Shown one piece after another: positions 7,067 to 13,066 of a stretch of DNA of 32,483 nt. A model generated the notes under the pieces. That model was not told the origin of the DNA. It did no database searches and worked only from the letters and a program-made list of their open reading frames with translations. Each line of letters starts with the position of its first letter. The stretch's first letter is position 1. Both the position numbers and the translations under genes were made by a program. Origin of the DNA: Verrucomicrobiia bacterium (GTDB lineage Bacteria; Verrucomicrobiota; Verrucomicrobiia; Limisphaerales; UBA11358); contig JASHPN010000375.1 in assembly GCA_030038175.1 (NCBI GenBank), positions 1 through 32,483 on the forward strand. Reading direction: 5' to 3'.

Positions 7067-9286
7067 TTATTCGTTCAGGCGCACGATGTTCCCGCTCGCC
7101 GCTCCGTCGAAATTCGTGAAGTTGCCCGCCACCAGAATTTTGCCGTCCGGTTGCACGGCCAGTTGCCAAATCGCCCCGGTCGTCTCTTCCCTGGCCTGGA
7201 AACTGGCGTCCCGGCTTCCGTCCGGATTCAACCGCGCCAGAAACGGCCGGGCCTCCTGGTTCTCCCGATTCCTGCCGCCAACGAGAATCCGTCCATCGGA
7301 CTGGACGGCCAGGGTCCAAAGCTCGTTTGCCATCTCGCCGTCAGGGTGAAAACTCCCGTCCAGGCTCCCATCGGCCTTCAATCGCGCGATGTGAGGAAAG
7401 GGCGAATCATTCACCTCATTGAAATCTCCGCAAATCAAAATTTTGCCGTCCTTTTGGAGAAGCACCGCCATCACATTCCCATCGGCCCCGGTGCCGTCGT
7501 TAAAATCCGTGTCAAAACTGCCGTCCGGATTCAATCGCACCAAATGGCCCTTCGGCTGGTTGTGGAATTTCCTGAATTCACCGGCGGCGAGAATCTTTCC
7601 ATCGGGTTGAACCGCGATAGACCACACCGTCGCCGAAGCGCCTCCGCCGATATCAAACGAAGTGTCAGGGCTGCCATCGGCATTCAACCGTACCAGGCCG
7701 CCCAGCCGTCTATTCAAAACCCTGTTAAAACTTCCCCCCACCAGGACCTTGCCATCCGGCTGAACGACAATGACGTGCAAATCACGGTTATAGCTGGATT
7801 TTCCGGCGAAGTTATCGTCCAGGCTGCCGTCTGGATTCACGCGGATCACCCTCCGAAATCCGCGGGGCCCCTGCATGATACCTCCGCCCATGAAGATGTG
7901 GCCATCGCTGAGCGTCGCCAGCGAAAAAATCGCCTCCGGCGCCTGCACTGCAAACGAGACATCGAGTCCTCCCTCGGTGTTCAAACGCATGATTCTTTTA
8001 ACCGTGGCGCCGTTGTAATCCGTGAAATATCCGCCGGCCAGTATCTTTCCATCAGGCAGAAGTTCAATACAACGAATGGCGTCGGCGGCGCCCGTTCCCG
8101 GAAAAAAACTGCCGTCTAACGAACCCGGCGGATGTTTGGCTGATTCCAGCGCGTGCGGGGAAAGCAAGGCAGGCCATTTCACGCTTCGTCCAAACCAAAA
8201 CGCGACCGCCAGCCCCGCAATGATAAAGACGCCGGCAACGATTACCGGAATCCGGCTTGCCCTCGAGACCGGGGCCGGCTGAATTCCCGGGGGAATGGGA
8301 CGCGTCGGGGCCCTTTCAGTCTGCGCGGCCGGGACCGAAGCCGCGCGCTCCGCAAGAGCGGGGGGCGTCCAGTCGGCAGGGCTGGGCGGTGTCCAGACCG
8401 TTTCCTGGCGCTGCAACCATCGCAGGACTTCATCCATGGCCCCCGGACGATCCGCCGGATTTTTGGCCAGGCAGGCGGCGACCGTTTCCTCCCACACCGG
8501 CGAGATCGCTTCGCCTAGAATCCCCAATTCTTTCAGGCGTTCCGTCATCGTGGGCGGCGTAAGACTGCAAATTTGCGCAATCACTTCGCCCTTATTGAAC
8601 GGCGGCGTTCCGGTAATCAGGTCGAAAATTGTGGCGCCCAGGGAGTAAACATCGTCCAGCGTGGTCGGTGCCGACCCCATCACCTGTTGCGGGCTTAAGA
8701 AACCAATTCCGCCATAGCCGCTTTTAATGATGCCGCGTCTGGAACTTTCGTTGCGGACCAGGACCGCCAGGCCGAAATCGGAAATCTTGATCCCCTCCCG
8801 CGTGCTGGCCAGCAGGTTGGACGGTTTTAAATCGCCATGAACCATTCCAAATTCGCGGTGAGCATAGCTCAGCGCCGGGCAAATCTCCCGAATCCATGGC
8901 TCGATTTCCTCAACGGTGTAAGCATGGTTCGGCTTGTCCACTCGCAAGGTCGCCAGGGACCATCCATTCACAAATTCCATCGCGATTGCCAGCATGTCGT
9001 AATCCGCCGCCAATTCATACGCGGAAACAATGTGAGGATGTTTAAGCAGCCGGCTGCGCTGGATTTCGCCCTGGATGGTTTCCAGGAGGTTTGAGTCCTG
9101 CAAAAACGCCCGCGGCAGGAATTTCAGCGCGGCGTCCCGTTCCTCTTTCACGTCGCGGGCCAGCCACAGTTCGGAGAATTCGCCGCGCCCGACCAGGCGT
9201 TTGAGAAGATATCGGCCGCGCCCCGCGCGCAAGCCCGGAGCCAGCGCAGGGCCAAAGGCGCCGTCGGAAGAAATTGCTTTAGCCAT
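7067..9286 (-). CDS. Membrane Ser/Thr kinase with delta-60 beta-propeller sensor
   Basis: This is a 739-residue protein in three parts. Residues about 26-290 are a Hanks-type kinase: Gly loop LVGRGEFSELWLA, catalytic Lys K55 in AALKF, catalytic loop HGDLKPSN (D152), DFG at 170-172, and GFLSPQQ in place of the usual APE-type motif. A proline-rich linker follows, then a single membrane span at about 346-366 (IPVIVAGVFIIAGLAVAFWFG). The outer part (about 388-739) holds seven repeats built on QPDGKILVGG and RLNPDGSLDTSF, the delta-60 pattern. Seven copies are what one closed seven-bladed propeller needs. The catalytic loop has Gly before Asp (HGD, not HRD), so activation may not depend on activation-loop phosphorylation. 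The kinase faces the cytoplasm and the propeller the periplasm, suggesting an external ligand sensor. It lies upstream of, and in the same direction as, the XRE-receiver and hybrid kinase. Confidence 0.93.
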   Translation of the reverse strand: MAKAISSDGAFGPALAPGLRAGRGRYLLKRLVGRGEFSELWLARDVKEERDAALKFLPRAFLQDSNLLETIQGEIQRSRLLKHPHIVSAYELAADYDMLAIAMEFVNGWSLATLRVDKPNHAYTVEEIEPWIREICPALSYAHREFGMVHGDLKPSNLLASTREGIKISDFGLAVLVRNESSRRGIIKSGYGGIGFLSPQQVMGSAPTTLDDVYSLGATIFDLITGTPPFNKGEVIAQICSLTPPTMTERLKELGILGEAISPVWEETVAACLAKNPADRPGAMDEVLRWLQRQETVWTPPSPADWTPPALAERAASVPAAQTERAPTRPIPPGIQPAPVSRASRIPVIVAGVFIIAGLAVAFWFGRSVKWPALLSPHALESAKHPPGSLDGSFFPGTGAADAIRCIELLPDGKILAGGYFTDYNGATVKRIMRLNTEGGLDVSFAVQAPEAIFSLATLSDGHIFMGGGIMQGPRGFRRVIRVNPDGSLDDNFAGKSSYNRDLHVIVVQPDGKVLVGGSFNRVLNRRLGGLVRLNADGSPDTSFDIGGGASATVWSIAVQPDGKILAAGEFRKFHNQPKGHLVRLNPDGSFDTDFNDGTGADGNVMAVLLQKDGKILICGDFNEVNDSPFPHIARLKADGSLDGSFHPDGEMANELWTLAVQSDGRILVGGRNRENQEARPFLARLNPDGSRDASFQAREETTGAIWQLAVQPDGKILVAGNFTNFDGAASGNIVRLNE

Positions 9287-9307
9287 GACCGCTGCCGGAG
9301 CGCCGCG

Positions 9308-9634
9308 TCATCCCTGCGTTTCTCCGACCGCCACCACCATGCCACGCCTTTTGCCACACATCAAGCACATGGGTTCCTGGAAATCCTCGATCTCCAAAAT
9401 TGGACGCATATCGGAACCGTCACTGAAAGTTAATCCGGCGCAGCCGCTATCTGAGGGCCCTGAAGGGGCACACGATAGCAGCCTGGGGCAGAGCGGAACT
9501 CTGGGAGCGCGCCGCCCCAGGTACGACGCCACCAACATGCCAGCCGCCATTAGCGAAGCCGCGCGATAGCGCGTATCCGATATGCGGCAAATTTCGCAAA
9601 CCTCCCCCGGTTCATGAAAGGGGGGGCCGTCCAC
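9308..9634 (-). CDS. Doubtful small ORF with two CxxC pairs
   Basis: This is a 108-codon ORF starting at GTG, ending 21 bases before the kinase ATG and in the same direction. I do not recognise it. It carries CEIC near the N-terminus and CLMCGKRRG near the C-terminus, which together could bind one zinc. Its middle (about residues 38-63) is coded by a double-hairpin repeat (9446-9521), which argues either for repeat invasion of a real gene or for chance coding. There is no convincing ribosome binding site. Opposite-strand ORFs here are equally weak. Confidence 0.25.
   Translation of the reverse strand: MDGPPFHEPGEVCEICRISDTRYRAASLMAAGMLVASYLGRRAPRVPLCPRLLSCAPSGPSDSGCAGLTFSDGSDMRPILEIEDFQEPMCLMCGKRRGMVVAVGETQG
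9446..9521. repeat. Double-hairpin intergenic repeat
   Basis: Two adjacent dyads are visible: GCTATC/GATAGC (9446-9451, 9474-9479) around GGGCCC, then CCTGGGGC/GCCCCAGG (9482-9489, 9514-9521) with an inner AGAG/CTCT stem. The layout matches dispersed palindromic intergenic repeats I remember from Verrucomicrobiota and Planctomycetota. No second copy is in this window. Confidence 0.55.
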
Positions 9635-9710
9635 GTGTGCTTCGCCAAATTCCCGTTGCGAATTTCGCCGGCGCCGCTACGCTTGCTGCCCGGCGTATTC
9701 CGGTAATCTT

Positions 9711-10841
9711 ATGTCAGTTCGATGTATCGTTTCCCTCGTTGCCATTGTTCTGCTCGCGCCCAAAATTTGGGCCGCTGAATGTTTGGTCTATTTTGGCACC
9801 TTTAGCGGCCCCTCCAGCAAAGGCATTTATGTTTCGAAGTTGAATATGGAAACCGGCAAGCTTTCCGCGCCGGAATTGGCGGCCGCCGCCGACAGCCCCA
9901 ATTATCTGGCAATCTCGGCCGACCGCCGCCTCCTCTGCGCTGTCACCCGGGGTGACGACAAGGAAAGCGGCGCCGTCGAGATTTTTTCCGTTGATCCGGG
10001 AACGGGCCGGCTTGCGTTGCTGGATCGCAAATCCTCGGGCGGCGTCGGCCCATCCTACGTGGCCATTGATGCTCCTGACCATGCCGTAATTGCCTCGAAT
10101 TACGGGAGCGGCAGCGTTAAATCCTTTCACCTCAATCCGGACGGCACGCTCGTGGACGGCGCCGTTATTCGACATCACGGCCACGGCACAAACCCCGTGC
10201 GCCAGAAAGTGCCCCACCCCCATTGTTTTGTTCCGGCGCCTGCCGGCCGCTACGCCCTGTGCTGCGATCTGGGCCTGGACAAGATCATGGTTTACAAAAT
10301 CGCTCCCGATACCGCGGAGCTTACGCCGAACGATCCTCCCTTTGCCGCTGTGCCTCCGGGTTCGGGGCCCCGGCACATCGCATTCAGCCCGGATGGCAAA
10401 ACGGCGGCAGTCCTCTCGGAAATGGCCTGCACAGTCACAGTGTTTGATTGGGACGGAGCCAATGGCAAACTGACGCAGCGCCAATCGCTTTCACTTTTGC
10501 CGCCGGGCGAATATAAAAAATCTTTTACGGCCGCGGAAATTGCCTACCGCCCCGATGGCCGGTTTGTTTATGCGACGACCCGCGGGCATAACAGCCTATC
10601 CGTCCTGGCGGTGAACAAAAAAAATGGAAACCTTTCTTTGATTCAAAATCTTCCTTGTGGCGGGGACTTCCCCCGCGGCATGGGCATTGATCCTTCCGGC
10701 CGCTGGGTCATTGTCGGAAACCAAAACTCCGGAACCGTCACCGTCTTCGCCTGCGACGCGGCCACCGGACGGCTCAAGCCGACCGGCCAGGTTTTGGCCG
10801 TCGGCGCGCCGGTGGACGTAAAATTCGCTGCCGTGGAATGA
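9711..10841 (+). CDS. Secreted lactonase-fold beta-propeller (6-phosphogluconolactonase-like)
   Basis: This is a 376-residue protein with a signal peptide (cleavage likely after APKIWA) and a seven-bladed propeller of the lactonase/YbhE (Pgl) family. Family marks include YFGTFSGPSSKGIYV at the mature N-terminus, SPNYLAISADRRLL, SNYGSGSVKSFHL, VPHPHCFVPAP, GSGPRHIAFSPDGK and PRGMGIDPSGRWVIVGNQNS. Cytoplasmic YbhE hydrolyses 6-phosphogluconolactone. Secreted relatives like this one are unlikely to use that phosphorylated substrate, so the reaction is unknown and it may act on an exogenous sugar lactone. The start at the ATG 9711 is fixed by the signal peptide. Its last 68 bases overlap the 3' end of the convergent ribE. 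Confidence 0.9.
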   Translation: MSVRCIVSLVAIVLLAPKIWAAECLVYFGTFSGPSSKGIYVSKLNMETGKLSAPELAAAADSPNYLAISADRRLLCAVTRGDDKESGAVEIFSVDPGTGRLALLDRKSSGGVGPSYVAIDAPDHAVIASNYGSGSVKSFHLNPDGTLVDGAVIRHHGHGTNPVRQKVPHPHCFVPAPAGRYALCCDLGLDKIMVYKIAPDTAELTPNDPPFAAVPPGSGPRHIAFSPDGKTAAVLSEMACTVTVFDWDGANGKLTQRQSLSLLPPGEYKKSFTAAEIAYRPDGRFVYATTRGHNSLSVLAVNKKNGNLSLIQNLPCGGDFPRGMGIDPSGRWVIVGNQNSGTVTVFACDAATGRLKPTGQVLAVGAPVDVKFAAVE

Positions 10842-11430
10842 ATTTCTCCACGTATTTCCCCAGCATATCCGCTTCCAGATTCACCAGGTCGCCAATTTTG
10901 CGCTGGCGCAGGTTCGTCGCCTCGAACGTATGCGGAATGATCCAGACCCGAAATGAATTTTTATCCATGACCGCGGCCACGGTCAGGCTGATGCCATCAA
11001 TCGCAATAGAACCTTTTTCGATAACATAACGCATCACCTTTTCAGGCGCGGCAATATCCAGGAGATGATCTGCGCCCGCTCTTTCCCGGCGCGAAATCTT
11101 CCCGATGCCGTCAATGTGTCCGGTAACGAAATGACCGCCAAATTCGCCATTGGCCCGCAGAGGCCGCTCCAGGTTCACGAGGGAACCAACTTTTAAAAAT
11201 TGAAAATTGGTTCTGCGCCAGGTTTCCTCCAGCAGATCAAACTGAACCAATTTGCGTTTTCCCCGCGAACCAATTTTCGTCGCCGTCAGGCAGCAGCCAT
11301 TCACTGCCAGGCTCCCCCCGATGGTTAATCCGCGCCCGGCGCTGCCGGCGCAAATCACCAGGGTGATCGCCCGCCCTCCGCGCCGAATTTTTTCGACCGT
11401 CCCGGCTTCTTCAACAATACCCGTAAACAT
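10774..11430 (-). CDS. ribE: Riboflavin synthase, alpha chain
   Basis: This enzyme dismutates two molecules of 6,7-dimethyl-8-ribityllumazine to riboflavin, the last step of the pathway. The N-terminus MFTGIVEEAGTV is diagnostic. Two lumazine-binding half-repeats follow, with GGHFVTGHIDGIG at the end of the first and IAIDGISLTV in the second, and VNLEADMLGKYVEKF near the end. The protein is 218 residues, slightly long. The last 18 or so residues are basic and proline-rich and are encoded in the region overlapping the lactonase gene, so they are probably dispensable. It begins 7 bases after the ribD stop, a clear two-gene operon. I found no FMN riboswitch upstream of the pair. Confidence 0.96.
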   Translation of the reverse strand: MFTGIVEEAGTVEKIRRGGRAITLVICAGSAGRGLTIGGSLAVNGCCLTATKIGSRGKRKLVQFDLLEETWRRTNFQFLKVGSLVNLERPLRANGEFGGHFVTGHIDGIGKISRRERAGADHLLDIAAPEKVMRYVIEKGSIAIDGISLTVAAVMDKNSFRVWIIPHTFEATNLRQRKIGDLVNLEADMLGKYVEKFIPRQRILRPPARRRPKPGRSA

Positions 11431-11437
11431 TTGACCT

Positions 11438-12664
11438 TCATTTTACCGTCCCCCGCCCCCATTCCAAGCCGTAACTATTCGATTGGGCGGAAAGTGGTTT
11501 CCCGGCGCCCCTTCCAATCACCGGACGATGATTCTCCCTCTCCCAGCCTGCCGCGCCCACCCGTGCCGTCATCATCAAATCCTCTCCCACTTTCTTCCAT
11601 TCCACCTCGCGCAACGAAATCGCATCGGCCAACCGTTTGATGCCCCCGCCCGAAACGGCTGTCCGCCCGTCTGCGCCCAGGATTTTTGGCGCGTAAAAAA
11701 AGGTTACCCGCTGCGCCAAACCCGCGGACAGAAACGACGCATTCGTTTCCCCGCCGCCTTCCACCAACAGACTCGTGATGTTTTCTGACCCAAGTTGTTT
11801 CAGCAGCCGGCGCAGATCCAACTCTCCTCGCCCGGTTGACGGATTCTCAGGAGCCACCAGGACGTTCACCCGCCTGGCCAGGGCGGCCACTCGCATTGCC
11901 GGCGCATGGCGTGAAATGACCACCGTCGTCAGCCGCGCAAATTCGTCCGTCGCCACTTTGGAATTCAGCGGCGTCCGTGCCCGCGAATCCAAAATGAACC
12001 GCCGCAACTGTTTTTGTTCGCGATTCTTCGAATTTCGGTCTGGACGAAACGTCAGCGACGGGTCATCCGCCAAAATCGTATTGATGCCCGCCAGGACGGC
12101 GTCTGCGCCCCGCCGCAATTCCATTCCAGCCGCCCGGGCCTGCGCGCCGGTAATCCATTTCGATTCACCGCCCGCCGTCGCGATTTTTCCATCCAATGTC
12201 ATCGCGGCTTTTACGGTGACAAAAGGCGTGCGATGGACTATCCAGTGATTGAATGCCTCATTCAATCGCGTACCGGGATCATTCAGGATGCCATGGACAA
12301 CCTTGATTCGCGCCCGACCCAAAATCTCGAAGGCGCGCCCGGAATGCTTTGGATTCGGATCGGTGGCGCCGATGACCACTCTTCGGATTCCTGCGGCGAT
12401 GATTGCATCCGTGCAGGCAGGCGTGCGCCCTTGCATGGAACACGGCTCGAGCGTCACATAGAGTGTTGCGCCCCGGGCCGAAAACCCCCGTTTTTCCGCG
12501 TCTCGAAACGCCTCGATCTCCGCGTGCGGCAGGCCCGCGCGATGATGCCAGCCGCGCCCGATAATTGTGCCCGACTTCACCAGCAACGCCCCGACCATGG
12601 GATTGGGCGAGGTCGCGCCATAACCGCGTCGCGCCAGCCTTAAAGCCAGCCTCATGAAATCCAT
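11438..12664 (-). CDS. ribD: Bifunctional pyrimidine deaminase/reductase RibD
   Basis: This protein catalyses the deaminase and reductase steps of riboflavin synthesis. The N-terminal deaminase has zinc ligands in PHAEIEAF and EPCSMQGRTPACTDAI. The C-terminal reductase begins near FVTVKAAMTLDGKIAT and includes SKWITG, GADAVLAGINTILADDP and LLVEGGGETNASFL. The track ORF runs up to 12841, but its first 59 codons cross an inverted repeat and a direct repeat. The domain begins at MDFMRLALRLARRG, so I place the start at the ATG 12664 (408 residues). The C-terminus after DLMMTARV carries an extra tail of about 38 residues, partly coded by a dispersed repeat (11531-11558). It is cotranscribed with ribE. 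Confidence 0.95.
   Translation of the reverse strand: MDFMRLALRLARRGYGATSPNPMVGALLVKSGTIIGRGWHHRAGLPHAEIEAFRDAEKRGFSARGATLYVTLEPCSMQGRTPACTDAIIAAGIRRVVIGATDPNPKHSGRAFEILGRARIKVVHGILNDPGTRLNEAFNHWIVHRTPFVTVKAAMTLDGKIATAGGESKWITGAQARAAGMELRRGADAVLAGINTILADDPSLTFRPDRNSKNREQKQLRRFILDSRARTPLNSKVATDEFARLTTVVISRHAPAMRVAALARRVNVLVAPENPSTGRGELDLRRLLKQLGSENITSLLVEGGGETNASFLSAGLAQRVTFFYAPKILGADGRTAVSGGGIKRLADAISLREVEWKKVGEDLMMTARVGAAGWERENHRPVIGRGAGKPLSAQSNSYGLEWGRGTVK
11531..11558. repeat. 28-bp dispersed repeat, copy 1 (inside ribD 3' end)
   Basis: This matches 12892-12919 at 27 of 28 positions (core ATTCTCCCTCTCCCAGCCTG). Both copies also have AATCACCGGAC upstream (11516-11526 and 12844-12854). This copy lies within the RibD reading frame and codes part of its C-terminal tail. 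Confidence 0.7.
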
Positions 12665-12693
12665 GTCATTCGTCACGTTGAAAAGGCTAGTGC

Positions 12694-12756
12694 GGTGTCC
12701 CATAAATAACGAGTCATTCGTTGCGTTGAATTTTGGCCGGGTATTCATGGGACACC
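12694..12756. repeat. Inverted repeat upstream of ribD
   Basis: GGTGTCCCATAAATA (12694-12708) is mirrored by TATTCATGGGACACC (12742-12756), 14 of 15 positions paired. The outer ten bases are perfect. It would form a 63-base hairpin with a loop of about 33 bases. Confidence 0.75.
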
Positions 12757-12891
12757 CCACGATCTTCATCCCTCCGCATCCTCGGCCGTAAACCGTTTTT
12801 AAAAAAAGATGGCAGGCCGGATTTTCTCCGCAGATCGTCATTGAATCACCGGACCACTTTAATCGGCCGACATACCAACCGGCGGCGAAAT

Positions 12892-12919
12892 ATTCTCCCT
12901 CTCCCAGCCTGTCGCGCCC
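12892..12919. repeat. 28-bp dispersed repeat, copy 2 (upstream of ribD)
   Basis: This is a near-identical direct copy of 11531-11558 in the same orientation, so ribD is bracketed by two copies about 1.36 kb apart. This copy forms the left side of a longer palindrome ending near 12946. Confidence 0.7.
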
Positions 12920-13066
12920 TGGCCAGGCAACGGCGGATGAGGGAGAGTCATTCGAACGAAAACACCCTCCGGTTCAAATAATATCAACAATCATTAGCCG
13001 CTCATCCGCCGGTGCCGCAAAATTAGAAGTTGAAATCCAGCCGTTTTCTTGTTCAAATTGCCATCC

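Larger units (their letters stand above)
12665..13066. other. Gene-free region between ribD and the GH92 gene
   Basis: These 400 bases between divergent genes hold repeats and no credible gene. There is a direct repeat GTCATTCGT(CA/TG)CGTTGAA at 12665-12682 and 12713-12730, a 15-bp inverted repeat at 12694-12756, and a second 28-bp dispersed repeat at 12892-12919. The last is followed by a matching dyad (TCTCCCTC 12894-12901, GAGGGAGA 12939-12946). Promoters for both flanking genes should lie here, but I see no strong one. Confidence 0.6.

Noticed and set aside
7049-8119. 356-residue plus-strand ORF
   Set aside because: Antisense shadow of the delta-60 repeats. Its apparent internal repetition mirrors the repeats on the real strand.
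12665-12841. Extended RibD N-terminus (track start at 12841)
   Set aside because: The first 59 codons translate an inverted and a direct repeat. The RibD domain begins at the ATG 12664.
12842-13048. FMN riboswitch upstream of ribD
   Set aside because: I looked for the conserved RFN core sequences on the minus strand and did not find them. The dyad present is a dispersed repeat.
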